From NCBI GenBank assembly GCA_003003925.1, contig PVWP01000013.1, positions 1-55,085 of the forward strand: a stretch of DNA of 55,085 nucleotides, written 5' to 3'. Positions 28,171 to 35,755 of the stretch are shown here, piece by piece; the first letter of the stretch is position 1, and the number at the start of each line of letters is the position of its first letter. The notes below the pieces were generated by a model, which did no database searches, was not told the DNA's origin, and was given only the letters and a program-made list of their open reading frames with translations. The translations under genes were made by a program, and so were the position numbers. This DNA comes from Aphanothece cf. minutissima CCALA 015. GTDB lineage: Bacteria > Cyanobacteriota > Cyanobacteriia > PCC-6307 > Cyanobiaceae.

Positions 28171-28345
28171 GCGTTCTGCTGTAGCTGAGGACACAAGTGG
28201 TTCACGGACCCGTTAACCACGGCTGGTGTTGGCGTTCTGGATTAGAGTGTAGCTGGGAACCAAGTGATTAAGAGACTGTTTGCTGTGAACTCTGCTGGCT
28301 TATCTGGAATGGTCCTAAAAGCTGGGGGTGGTTCACGGAACCACC
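28171..28345. repeat. Hairpin repeats with shared GTGGTTCACGGA core
   Basis: The 212-base non-coding stretch holds two hairpins. One (28197-28220) has 10-base arms with one mismatch around GACC. The other (28327-28345) has perfect 8-base arms around ACG. Both begin GTGGTTCACGGA. A looser direct repeat also links GCGTTCTG...TGTAGCTG...CAAGTG at 28171-28198 with 28232-28266. This marks the boundary between host-like sequence and the AT-richer genes that follow. Confidence 0.6.
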
Positions 28346-28371
28346 AAAGAACAAGTTAGCAAGACCAATCC

Positions 28372-29580
28372 ATGCAATTACCTGCCTTTACTCTTGCAGT
28401 CCTTCCAACTGATCAGCGCTTGGGGGCATTAGAGCACCCTGTTATTCCTACCCTTGGCAACATTGCAACTGCATTTGATGCATATAAAGCGGTAGGAATT
28501 TTAGACGTGGGAAACCGGCCTCGTTCCTGGTGTTTCACGGACACCTCAGCAGCCACAGCGCTTGGAAGGATAGTGGATGGCCCAATACACTCGGGAACTG
28601 ATATTGCTTCGGCAGAAGAAGCGCTCAGAGCGATTCTTCTTTGTGACTTTGTCGAGATTCTTGTCCCTTGTGCCAAAGCGAAATATGATAGTGGCAACAT
28701 AGGCTATCATCGATTTGACAAGAGTGAAAGAAGTGAAGCTGCGTTTGAGGCCACAAGAGTGGCCCCCTGCAGGGATTTACTGTATGCGTCTGAATTCATC
28801 AGGATCTCCAGAGAAGAAATAGTCGAAAGCACAAATCTCGACAGCAAGGTTGTGGGGCGCTCAAGCGGTGACGACTCACTTGCATATGGACTTATTACCG
28901 GATCATGTGCAGATCTTGCAAATGCCCTAACAATTACCATTGGGGCAGCGGCCCATTTTGCCAGCAATGCATTGCAGAGGCCACTTCGCCCCGGGGCAGC
29001 AGGGTTTATTACTCAGCTCTACAACAGAATCCACAAGCCGTGGATGGAGGTGGCTCAGTCACAGCCACACCTATACTGCGATCTAAAATTACCGCCGCTA
29101 TTGGCAATCTGCCTGGATCGAGCATCTGGCCGATCAGACCTGCCAAGAGTGCTTAGTGAACTCCGGCAAGAGTTGGCGGACGCTCGTACTGAGCTGAATT
29201 CTATGAATGAGATGCTTGAAAGTTCAAATAGCCAAGCAGAGATTATTCGCCAATCTAAGCGGATTCAGGAATGCTTTGATGCGATTGTCCCCGAGGCGTT
29301 GATGACTAATGCACAGCGCAAGCAAAGACGGATTATGTCCGTCTTTCGTATTCTAAAGCCAATACCTCAGCTCTATAGTGCTGCAGTCGATCCACTATCC
29401 CTAGGCGCCTCTCAGTTTGCTGATGTCTTTGACTCAGTGCAAGCGACCATACTCAATGAGGGGAGAATCGTAAGCCGTTGTAGTTCCGCGCTTAAGTTCT
29501 CAGCCTTGCTTCGGACTGGGTCGATTAGAGATATTATGACATCGCATTTTAACGAGGACGAGCTCCGGTTGTTTTGCTGA
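28372..29580 (+). CDS. Orphan protein of unknown function, AT-richer than the genome
   Basis: A 402-residue soluble protein I do not recognise. The N-terminal half is mixed alpha/beta, opening MQLPAFTLAVLPTDQRLGAL. Residues about 255-310 (VLSELRQELADARTELNSMN onward) form a likely coiled coil. The C-terminus is helical and ends NEDELRLFC. No transmembrane segment or catalytic signature stands out. Codons such as AGA, ATA and TTA are frequent, in contrast to the flanks, so it looks recently acquired. It is followed within about 35 bases by an attC-like palindrome, so it may be an integron cassette gene. Confidence 0.72.
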   Translation: MQLPAFTLAVLPTDQRLGALEHPVIPTLGNIATAFDAYKAVGILDVGNRPRSWCFTDTSAATALGRIVDGPIHSGTDIASAEEALRAILLCDFVEILVPCAKAKYDSGNIGYHRFDKSERSEAAFEATRVAPCRDLLYASEFIRISREEIVESTNLDSKVVGRSSGDDSLAYGLITGSCADLANALTITIGAAAHFASNALQRPLRPGAAGFITQLYNRIHKPWMEVAQSQPHLYCDLKLPPLLAICLDRASGRSDLPRVLSELRQELADARTELNSMNEMLESSNSQAEIIRQSKRIQECFDAIVPEALMTNAQRKQRRIMSVFRILKPIPQLYSAAVDPLSLGASQFADVFDSVQATILNEGRIVSRCSSALKFSALLRTGSIRDIMTSHFNEDELRLFC

Positions 29581-29613
29581 TGATCTTTGCTCTGCATCAA
29601 GCTGTGGAGGTAT

Positions 29614-29703
29614 TGCTAACATTGCCATTCACCTGGGCCGCCACTTATGCTTCTTGCTCAGTCCAATAGGCTATTGGCGGCCAGGTGATGGCCAGCGTTA
29701 GAC
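29614..29703 (+). other. attC-like integron recombination site
   Basis: An imperfect palindrome of about 90 bases with attC architecture. The left end has TGCTAAC (29614-29620); the right end has GTTAGAC (29697-29703), which fits the GTTRRRY core where IntI cuts. Internal arms pair (CACCTGG plus CCGCCA at 29630-29643 against 29675-29687) with an unpaired gap next to the core and about three extrahelical bases, followed by a variable central loop. No integrase is in the window. The left core matches its consensus only in part. Confidence 0.68.
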
Positions 29704-29784
29704 GTCTTCACGTGAATGCCGTGCCTGCAGAAGCTACCATGGGTAGAGTGCAAAGAAGCGATTAGCCTCGTCCGCAGGAATCAG

Positions 29785-30531
29785 ATGCAGCCAACAGAAT
29801 CAAAAATCGCACTTCTCATTGACGCCGACAACGCTCCAGCCGCAAAAATCGCAGCGATTGTCTCGGAAATCGCCAAGTATGGCATTGCCAATATTCGCAG
29901 GGCGTATGGCAACTGGAAGAGCCCTACCCTGAGGTCTTGGGAAGAGTGCCTGCAGGAGTATGCGATTTGCCCAGTCCAGCAATTTGACCTTACCAAGGGG
30001 AAAAATGCCACTGATGCAGCCATGATCATCGATGCCATGGACTTGTTGTACACGCAGAAGCTGGATGCCTTTGCGATTGTGTCGAGTGACAGCGACTTCA
30101 CTCCCTTGGTGATGAGGATTCTGACCAGTGGGTTGAAGGTGTATGGCTTTGGTGAGAAGAAGACCCCGCTGCCATTTGTCTACGCTTGCTCGACTTTTCT
30201 GTTTCTTGAGTCAATTGACCAGGTGATGGACTCTGTCGAGCCTTCCGTTGCTTCTGCGGACATCAAGAAGACTGGTAAGGAGTTGAAGCAAGATACAAAG
30301 CTGATGAATATTCTAAGGGGCGCGGTATCCATCTTTACGGATGATGATGGCTGGTCGAATCTTGCTCCCGTTGGAGGGCACATAGCCAATCAAACGTCGT
30401 TCGACCCTCGCAACTATGGTTACGCAAAGCTAAGCGGGCTGTTTGAAGCGATCGACTTGTTCGAGACACAGCGAAGAAACAAGGCCGTCTATGTACGTAG
30501 CAAGCAGCGGAACGGCCACCCTCAGAAGTGA
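29785..30531 (+). CDS. NYN-domain putative RNase with C-terminal LOTUS (OST-HTH) domain
   Basis: A 248-residue protein. Residues 7-150 are a NYN (PIN-like, LabA/DUF88) domain with the acidic metal-site pattern intact: ALLIDADNAPAAKIA, KGKNATDAAMIIDAMDLLY, and FAIVSSDSDFTPLVMRI. Residues about 172-240 form a LOTUS/OST-HTH module (LAPVGGHIANQTSFDPRNYG, YAKLSGLFEAI), associated with RNA or G-quadruplex binding. ATG 29785 is chosen for its Shine-Dalgarno-like AGGAA and because the domain starts at once; ATG 29716 is in frame. AT-rich, behind the attC-like site. Confidence 0.87.
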   Translation: MQPTESKIALLIDADNAPAAKIAAIVSEIAKYGIANIRRAYGNWKSPTLRSWEECLQEYAICPVQQFDLTKGKNATDAAMIIDAMDLLYTQKLDAFAIVSSDSDFTPLVMRILTSGLKVYGFGEKKTPLPFVYACSTFLFLESIDQVMDSVEPSVASADIKKTGKELKQDTKLMNILRGAVSIFTDDDGWSNLAPVGGHIANQTSFDPRNYGYAKLSGLFEAIDLFETQRRNKAVYVRSKQRNGHPQK

Positions 30532-30562
30532 TTGATCGGGAAAACCAAATCAACAATCACTT
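30526..30562. terminator. Inverted repeat shared by two convergent gene ends
   Basis: Perfect 9-base arms AAGTGATTG (30526-30534) and CAATCACTT (30554-30562) carry the stop codons of both the NYN gene and the convergent HNH-like gene. The A/T-rich spacer is 19 bases. It probably serves both transcripts as a 3'-end structure, though there is no long T-run. Confidence 0.45.
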
Positions 30563-31600
30563 CCGGTGATACCTCACCTTCTGCCCCTCCCGCTCACTCT
30601 GGAACCGCTGCAGCCGGTGGGTCAGGGCCCGCAGCCGTTTCATGTCGCGTGAGTTCACCGGATCGAACAGATCCCCCCGGGCCGTTTCGATGAAGATCAG
30701 TACATCCTTCGGGGTGCAGGGGCCGCTTTTCCAGCCGTGGAATTCCCGATGCAGATCGGGCACCATCACCAGGATGTTCTCCGGCAGGTCGGCCAGGTCC
30801 GGGCGGCTGCGGCGGTCGAACAGGTGGTGGCCGTCGAGGTCGATCTTCTTGTGGACGGCCGCCTTCCTGCCGGTGATTTCGCAGCGATGGCCGGCCGCCG
30901 ACTTGGCGCGCTTGATGGCCCGGTCCACCCCTTCGGTGAGGTAGCGGATCTCGGAATTGAAGCAGGCTTCCACCACATCGCCTACGGCTTCGATCCAGGC
31001 CTGGCGCGTTTTGGTGATGCGGCTGTTGACCCGCATGTCGCGGGCCACGCGGGCGATGCCCCGCTGGCTGATCAGCAGCTGCCGCTCCTCGCTCTCCAGG
31101 AAGTCCTTGTTGAGCTCCAGGGCCTCTTCTCCTTCTTCGGTGCCAGCGATGCGCAGCCGGTTCCAGGAGTTGTTCAGCCCCAGGTAGTTGGTCTGCAGGA
31201 TCCCCACGGTGGTTTTGCGGCTCACGAAGGCCAGATCGCCCCGGATCTCCAGGGTGCCGCCGGCTTCGATGAACTCCTGGGTGATCCGCCGTGACACCAG
31301 CAGCTGCTTGCGCTTCTGCTTCACGTTGAACAGTCGCTCGCGGATCTTGCCAAGCAATCCCGTTTTCTCGGTGGCTTCGATGTAGCGGGCCAGGGCCTCC
31401 ACGCCCTCCTCGCTGAAGCGCCGGGGGCGCCGCCCGTTGGCGCCGGCCACCGCTGGGCCGGCGTACTCGAAGTGCTCGCCCTCCACGAGCTCCCATTCGT
31501 CGTCGGCTTTGGCATCGAACGCGTCGACGATGTTGTAGAGGCTGTCGATCCGTTTGCCGAGAATCCTGGCCGTTTCCTTGGCCGTCAAAAGGTCGCGCAT
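30557..31600 (-). CDS. HNH-endonuclease-like protein with N-terminal helix-turn-helix
   Basis: A 347-residue protein. The start MRDLLTAKETARILGKRIDS is a helix-turn-helix of MerR/excisionase flavour, continued by RRPRRFSEEGVEALARYIEA. The C-terminal part carries an HNH-like beta-beta-alpha pattern: CEITGRK (Cys240), DLDGHHLFDRRSRPDLADLP (His258/259), then ENILVMVPDLHREFHGW (Asn275, His284, His288). Only one clear Cys is present, so a zinc-stabilised variant is unlikely. Host-like GC. It starts 4 bases after the J-domain gene, so they form one operon. Target and role are unknown; nuclease activity is inferred. Confidence 0.7.
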   Translation of the reverse strand: MRDLLTAKETARILGKRIDSLYNIVDAFDAKADDEWELVEGEHFEYAGPAVAGANGRRPRRFSEEGVEALARYIEATEKTGLLGKIRERLFNVKQKRKQLLVSRRITQEFIEAGGTLEIRGDLAFVSRKTTVGILQTNYLGLNNSWNRLRIAGTEEGEEALELNKDFLESEERQLLISQRGIARVARDMRVNSRITKTRQAWIEAVGDVVEACFNSEIRYLTEGVDRAIKRAKSAAGHRCEITGRKAAVHKKIDLDGHHLFDRRSRPDLADLPENILVMVPDLHREFHGWKSGPCTPKDVLIFIETARGDLFDPVNSRDMKRLRALTHRLQRFQSEREGQKVRYHRK

Positions 31601-31604
31601 CGCT

Positions 31605-32273
31605 TCAGGGCATCAGGGCAAGGATCGAGTCCTTCATCGTCTGCAGGCGTTCCGCCACGCGGGGATCGCCGCCGTGGTCGGGGTGGTGCACCTGGATCAG
31701 GCGCCGGAACGCCTCGCGCACCTCATCGGCTGTGGCGGTCTTCGGGTCGAGGCCGAACACCACCCAGGGCCGGAAATGCTGCAGCACGTCGATGCCGTTG
31801 ATCACGGTGGGTCCGTCCTCCAGGTTGCGCTCGTTGGCCGGAATGCCGATGAAGCGCCGGTAGAGCACCAGCCAGTCGTCCTTGGTCTTCAGCGCCACCT
31901 CTTCCCCCGTCATCGAGAGCTGGAAGTTCTTGTCCTTCCGCAGCTGGGTGACGGTCTTGCACCTGAAGTGGGCCAGCACCTTGCTCTTGAGCTCGGTGGC
32001 GGTGGGGGGCTTGGGCTTCGGCGGCGGCGGATCCTTGAACGCTGCCCCGTTGATCGTCTGCGCGAAGGTCAGCAGGTCGGCCTCGCTTAGTTCCGGCTGG
32101 GCCAGGAGCGCCTGGATCAGCCCCCTGACCTCCGTCAGCGTCAGCTTTTTGCTTCGGGCGGCCACAGGCCAGTGGTGGAAACGATTTTCATCCTGGCCAG
32201 TGGCCTGTGGGGTTGCCTGGGGGCTTAGGAAACTGTCGTGTTTCGCCTGCCTGCCTGAGCCCGCGGCAGCCAC
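31605..32273 (-). CDS. Protein with C-terminal J-domain
   Basis: A 222-residue protein whose last 55 residues form a J-domain: FGLDPKTATADEVREAFRRL then IQVHHPDHGGD with the HPD motif at 197-199, which stimulates Hsp70/DnaK ATPase. There is no G/F region or zinc finger, so it is a type III J-protein. The middle (residues 90-165) is a basic helical region of unknown fold after a Pro/Lys linker. The first 35 residues are low-complexity and overlap an inverted repeat, so the true start may be GTG 32165 or another downstream codon. It is the first gene of the pair with the HNH-like protein. Confidence 0.72.
   Translation of the reverse strand: MAAAGSGRQAKHDSFLSPQATPQATGQDENRFHHWPVAARSKKLTLTEVRGLIQALLAQPELSEADLLTFAQTINGAAFKDPPPPKPKPPTATELKSKVLAHFRCKTVTQLRKDKNFQLSMTGEEVALKTKDDWLVLYRRFIGIPANERNLEDGPTVINGIDVLQHFRPWVVFGLDPKTATADEVREAFRRLIQVHHPDHGGDPRVAERLQTMKDSILALMP
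32162..32210. repeat. 10-bp inverted repeat at the 5' end of the J-domain gene
   Basis: Perfect arms CCACAGGCCA (32162-32171) and TGGCCTGTGG (32201-32210) are separated by 29 bases. They fall in the doubtful first codons of the J-domain gene, so they could be an operator or leader structure if translation really begins downstream. Confidence 0.4.
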
Positions 32274-32355
32274 CAGAACGCCCGGCCTGTCTGGGTTCGG
32301 TGGTATGGAGTGCCTTTGCTAGGTTGCCGCCGCCTACCTGGCCCGTTGCTGCCTG

Positions 32356-33129
32356 ATGAAAGCCGTCATCCTGGCCGGTGGACTGGGTACCCGACTCGCC
32401 GAGGAGACCCACCTGCGGCCCAAGCCGATGGTGGAGATCGGCGGCAAGCCGATCCTGTGGCACATCCTCAAGATCTACAGCCACCACGGCATCAACGATT
32501 TCATCATCTGTTGTGGCTACAAGGGTTATGTGATCAAGGAATACTTCGCCAACTATTTCCTGCACACCAGTGATGTCACCTTCCATATGGATCTCAACCA
32601 TATGGAAGTGCACCGCCAGAAGGCCGAACCCTGGAAGGTCACCCTGGTCGACACCGGCGACGCCACCCTCACCGGCGGCCGTCTGGCCCGGGTACGCAGC
32701 TACCTCCCCGACGACGAGTCCTTCTGCTTCACCTACGGCGACGGCGTCGCCGACGTGGACATCACCGCCCTGATCGCCCACCACCAGAGCCAGGGCCTGC
32801 AGGCCACCCTCACCGCCGTCCAGCCCCCCGGCCGCTACGGCGCCCTGCACCTCGACGGCGATGTCGTCACCGATTTCGAGGAGAAGCCCGACGGCGACAA
32901 TGCCTGGATCAACGGCGGCTTCTTCGTGCTCGAGCCCCCCGTGATCGACCTGGTCGACGGCGACCAGTGCGTCTGGGAGCAGGCCCCCCTCAAGGCCCTG
33001 GCCACCCAGGGCCAGCTCAACTCCTTCAAGCACCGCGGCTTCTGGCAGCCCATGGACACCCTGCGCGACCGCCAGCGCCTCGAAGACCTCTGGCAGCAGG
33101 GCCGCGCCCCCTGGAAGATCTGGAGCTGA
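32356..33129 (+). CDS. rfbF: Glucose-1-phosphate cytidylyltransferase
   Basis: Makes CDP-glucose from CTP and glucose-1-phosphate, the entry to CDP-3,6-dideoxyhexoses. The 257-residue protein starts [20 protein letters not shown] with the nucleotidyltransferase Gly loop, followed by [17 protein letters not shown] and [20 protein letters not shown], typical of RfbF. A second block, [12 protein letters not shown], holds the metal-binding Asp region. It is first in a tightly packed plus-strand operon with rfbG, rfbH, a reductase and rfbE; rfbG begins 2 bases after the stop. Confidence 0.95.
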   Translation: MKAVILAGGLGTRLAEETHLRPKPMVEIGGKPILWHILKIYSHHGINDFIICCGYKGYVIKEYFANYFLHTSDVTFHMDLNHMEVHRQKAEPWKVTLVDTGDATLTGGRLARVRSYLPDDESFCFTYGDGVADVDITALIAHHQSQGLQATLTAVQPPGRYGALHLDGDVVTDFEEKPDGDNAWINGGFFVLEPPVIDLVDGDQCVWEQAPLKALATQGQLNSFKHRGFWQPMDTLRDRQRLEDLWQQGRAPWKIWS

Positions 33130-33131
33130 GC

Positions 33132-34265
33132 ATGGCCAGCACCTCCCTTCGGCGGGCCTGGCAGCAGCCCGATCCCGCCTTCTGGCAGGGCAAGCGGGTG
33201 CTGCTCACCGGCCACACCGGCTTCAAGGGCAGCTGGCTGGCCCTCTGGCTCTGCGAGCTGGGGGCCCGCGTCACCGGTTTCGCCCTGGCGCCGGACACCG
33301 ACCCCTCCCTGTTCGACCAGCTGGGCCTGGCCGGCCGCCTCGATCACCACGTGGGGGATCTGCGCGATCCGGCCGCCCTCAGCGAGCTGGTGGCCGCCGT
33401 CCAGCCGGAGGTGGTGCTGCACCTGGCGGCCCAGCCCCTGGTGCGCCGCAGCTACGCCGAGCCGGTGCTCACCTGGGAAACCAACGTGCTGGGCACCATC
33501 CACCTGATCGAGGCCCTGCGGCCCCTGGCCCAGCCATGCGCCGCGGTGCTGATCACCACCGACAAGGTGTACCGCAACAACGAATGGCTCTACGGCTACC
33601 GGGAGAACGATCCCCTCGGCGGCCACGACCCCTACAGCAGCAGCAAGGCCGCCGCCGAGCTGGCCATCAGCTCCTGGCGCGCCAGCTACTGCGGCACCCT
33701 GCCCCACCAGTCGCCCCACCTGCGCCTGGCCAGTGCCCGGGCCGGCAACGTCATCGGCGGCGGCGACTGGGCCGCCGACCGCATCATTCCCGACACCGTC
33801 CGCTCCCTGCGCGCCGGTGAGCCCATCACCCTGCGCAACCCCGGTGCCACCCGCCCCTGGCAGCACGTGCTCGAACCCCTCGGCGGCTACCTGGCCCTGG
33901 CCGAGGCCCTCGCCGAGCCGTCCGATGGCCTCGCGATGGCCGAAGCCTTCAACTTCGGGCCCCAGCTGGAGGCCAACCGGCCCGTGCAGGAGCTGGTGGA
34001 GCAGGCCCTGCACCACTGGCCCGGCACCTGGATCGATGCCTCCGACCCCACCGCCCCCCACGAGGCCGGTCTGTTGAACCTCGTTGTCGACAAGGCCCAC
34101 CACCGCCTCGGCTGGTCGCCCCGCTGGGATTTCGCGACCACCACCGCCCGCACGCTTCAGTGGTATCGCCGCGTGATCGAAGCCGGCGACGACCCCGTGT
34201 CCTGCTGCCTCGACGACCTCACCGCCTATCTCGCTTCTCTCCCGCCGGGCCGATCCACCCCATGA
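33132..34265 (+). CDS. rfbG: CDP-glucose 4,6-dehydratase
   Basis: NAD-dependent SDR enzyme giving CDP-4-keto-6-deoxyglucose. The 377-residue protein opens with WQGKRVLLTGHTGFKGSWLA, the Rossmann loop characteristic of RfbG. HLAAQPLVRRSYAEPVLTWE and ITTDKVYRNNEWLYGYREND follow; the YSSSKAAAE segment supplies the Tyr-x-x-x-Lys pair. ATG 33132 is the natural start. Its stop overlaps the rfbH start by 4 bases (ATGA). Confidence 0.95.
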   Translation: MASTSLRRAWQQPDPAFWQGKRVLLTGHTGFKGSWLALWLCELGARVTGFALAPDTDPSLFDQLGLAGRLDHHVGDLRDPAALSELVAAVQPEVVLHLAAQPLVRRSYAEPVLTWETNVLGTIHLIEALRPLAQPCAAVLITTDKVYRNNEWLYGYRENDPLGGHDPYSSSKAAAELAISSWRASYCGTLPHQSPHLRLASARAGNVIGGGDWAADRIIPDTVRSLRAGEPITLRNPGATRPWQHVLEPLGGYLALAEALAEPSDGLAMAEAFNFGPQLEANRPVQELVEQALHHWPGTWIDASDPTAPHEAGLLNLVVDKAHHRLGWSPRWDFATTTARTLQWYRRVIEAGDDPVSCCLDDLTAYLASLPPGRSTP

Positions 34266-35755
34266 CCGCCGACCTCGACCAGCTCAAGCAGGAGATCCTC
34301 CGGCTCACCCGCGATTACGCCCGCCGCGCCCACGCCGCCCACCGCCCCGGCGACGACCCGGATCGCACCCCCCACGCCGACGGCCAGACGATCCCCTACG
34401 CCGGCCGTGTCTTCACCGAAGACGAAGTCGAAGCGGCCGTGGGCACCACCCTCGACTTCTGGCTCACCCTCGGCACCGAGGGTGCGGCCATGGAGAGCGA
34501 GCTGGCCGCCTTCCTCGGGGTGCGCCACAGCCTGCTGGTCAATTCCGGCTCCTCGGCGAATCTGGTGGCCATCTCGGCCCTCACCTCCCACCGCCTGCCC
34601 GCCGAGCGACGCCTGCGCCCCGGCGATGAGGTGATCACCGTGGCCGCCGGCTTCCCCACCACCGTGGCGCCGATCCTCCAGGTGGGTGCGGTGCCGGTGT
34701 TCATCGACGCCGATCCGATCACCGGCAACGCCCGCTGCGACCAGCTCGAAGCCGCCTTCACCCCCGGCGTCACCAAGGCCGTGATGATGGCCCACGCTCT
34801 GGGCAACCCCTTCGACCTGGCGGCCGTGCTGCGCTTCTGCCGCGCCCACGACCTCTATCTCGTCGAAGACAACTGCGACGCATTGGGGTGCTCCTATTCC
34901 ATGCCCCGGGAGCTGGCCGAATCGCTCGGCTTCAGCGACAACAGCCCCGGCCTCGATGAGGGCCCCGACCGCGTCATCCGCTGGACCGGCACCTGGGGCG
35001 ACATCAGCACCCAGAGCTTCTACCCGCCCCACCACCTCACCATGGGCGAGGGCGGCGCCGTCAACATCGTCCGCGACCAGAAGCTCAAGGTGGTGGCCGA
35101 GAGCTTCCGCGACTGGGGACGCGACTGCTGGTGCCCCTCCGGCAAGGACGACACCTGCGGCAAGCGCTTCGACTGGCAGCTGGGCGAACTGCCCGCCGGC
35201 TACGACCACAAGTACATCTACAGCCACCTCGGCTTCAACCTCAAACCCCTCGATCCCCAGGCCGCCATCGGCCGGGTGCAGCTGCGCCGCCTGCCCGAGT
35301 TCATCGAGGCCCGCAAGCGCAACTGGCAGACCCTGCGCGAAGGCCTGGTGGCCACCGAGCCCGTGCTGGAGTTCTCCCTGCCCACCCACGCCACCGGCTG
35401 GGATCCGCAGGCCGGCTTCTCCTGGGACGCCAGCGGCTGCCGCACCGACTGCTCCTGGTTCGGCTTCAAGATCTCCGTCAAACCCGACGCCCCTTTCCGC
35501 CGCACCGACCTGGCCCGGGAGCTCGATGCCCACCGCATCGGCAACCGCATGCTGTTCGGCGGCAACCTGGTGCGTCAGCCGGCCTTCGTGCAGCTGCGCG
35601 CCGACCGTCCCGACGCCCTGCGGGTGGTGGGCGACCTGGCCGGCGCCGACGCGATCATGGTCGACACCCTGTTCCTCGGCACCTACCCGGGCCTGACGGC
35701 CCCGATGCTGGCCAAGGAAATCCAGGTGATCCTCGACTTCTGCCGCAGCCGATGA
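34262..35755 (+). CDS. rfbH: CDP-4-keto-6-deoxyglucose 3-dehydrase (E1), RfbH
   Basis: PMP- and iron-sulfur-dependent enzyme that removes the C3 hydroxyl, committing the sugar to the 3,6-dideoxy series. The 497-residue protein belongs to the DegT/DnrJ fold. The usual PLP lysine is replaced by His (SFYPPHHLTMGEGGAV), the known hallmark of E1. The cysteine-rich RDWGRDCWCPSGKDDTCGKR region, typical of RfbH, supplies the cluster ligands. An electron-donating reductase (E3, RfbI-like) is not in the window. It overlaps the next gene by 4 bases. Confidence 0.95.
   Translation: MTADLDQLKQEILRLTRDYARRAHAAHRPGDDPDRTPHADGQTIPYAGRVFTEDEVEAAVGTTLDFWLTLGTEGAAMESELAAFLGVRHSLLVNSGSSANLVAISALTSHRLPAERRLRPGDEVITVAAGFPTTVAPILQVGAVPVFIDADPITGNARCDQLEAAFTPGVTKAVMMAHALGNPFDLAAVLRFCRAHDLYLVEDNCDALGCSYSMPRELAESLGFSDNSPGLDEGPDRVIRWTGTWGDISTQSFYPPHHLTMGEGGAVNIVRDQKLKVVAESFRDWGRDCWCPSGKDDTCGKRFDWQLGELPAGYDHKYIYSHLGFNLKPLDPQAAIGRVQLRRLPEFIEARKRNWQTLREGLVATEPVLEFSLPTHATGWDPQAGFSWDASGCRTDCSWFGFKISVKPDAPFRRTDLARELDAHRIGNRMLFGGNLVRQPAFVQLRADRPDALRVVGDLAGADAIMVDTLFLGTYPGLTAPMLAKEIQVILDFCRSR

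Noticed and set aside
28213..28357. A second attC site before the 402-aa gene
   Set aside because: TTAAC and GTTAGCA are present, but the right core breaks the GTTRRRY rule and the intervening arms do not pair with each other.
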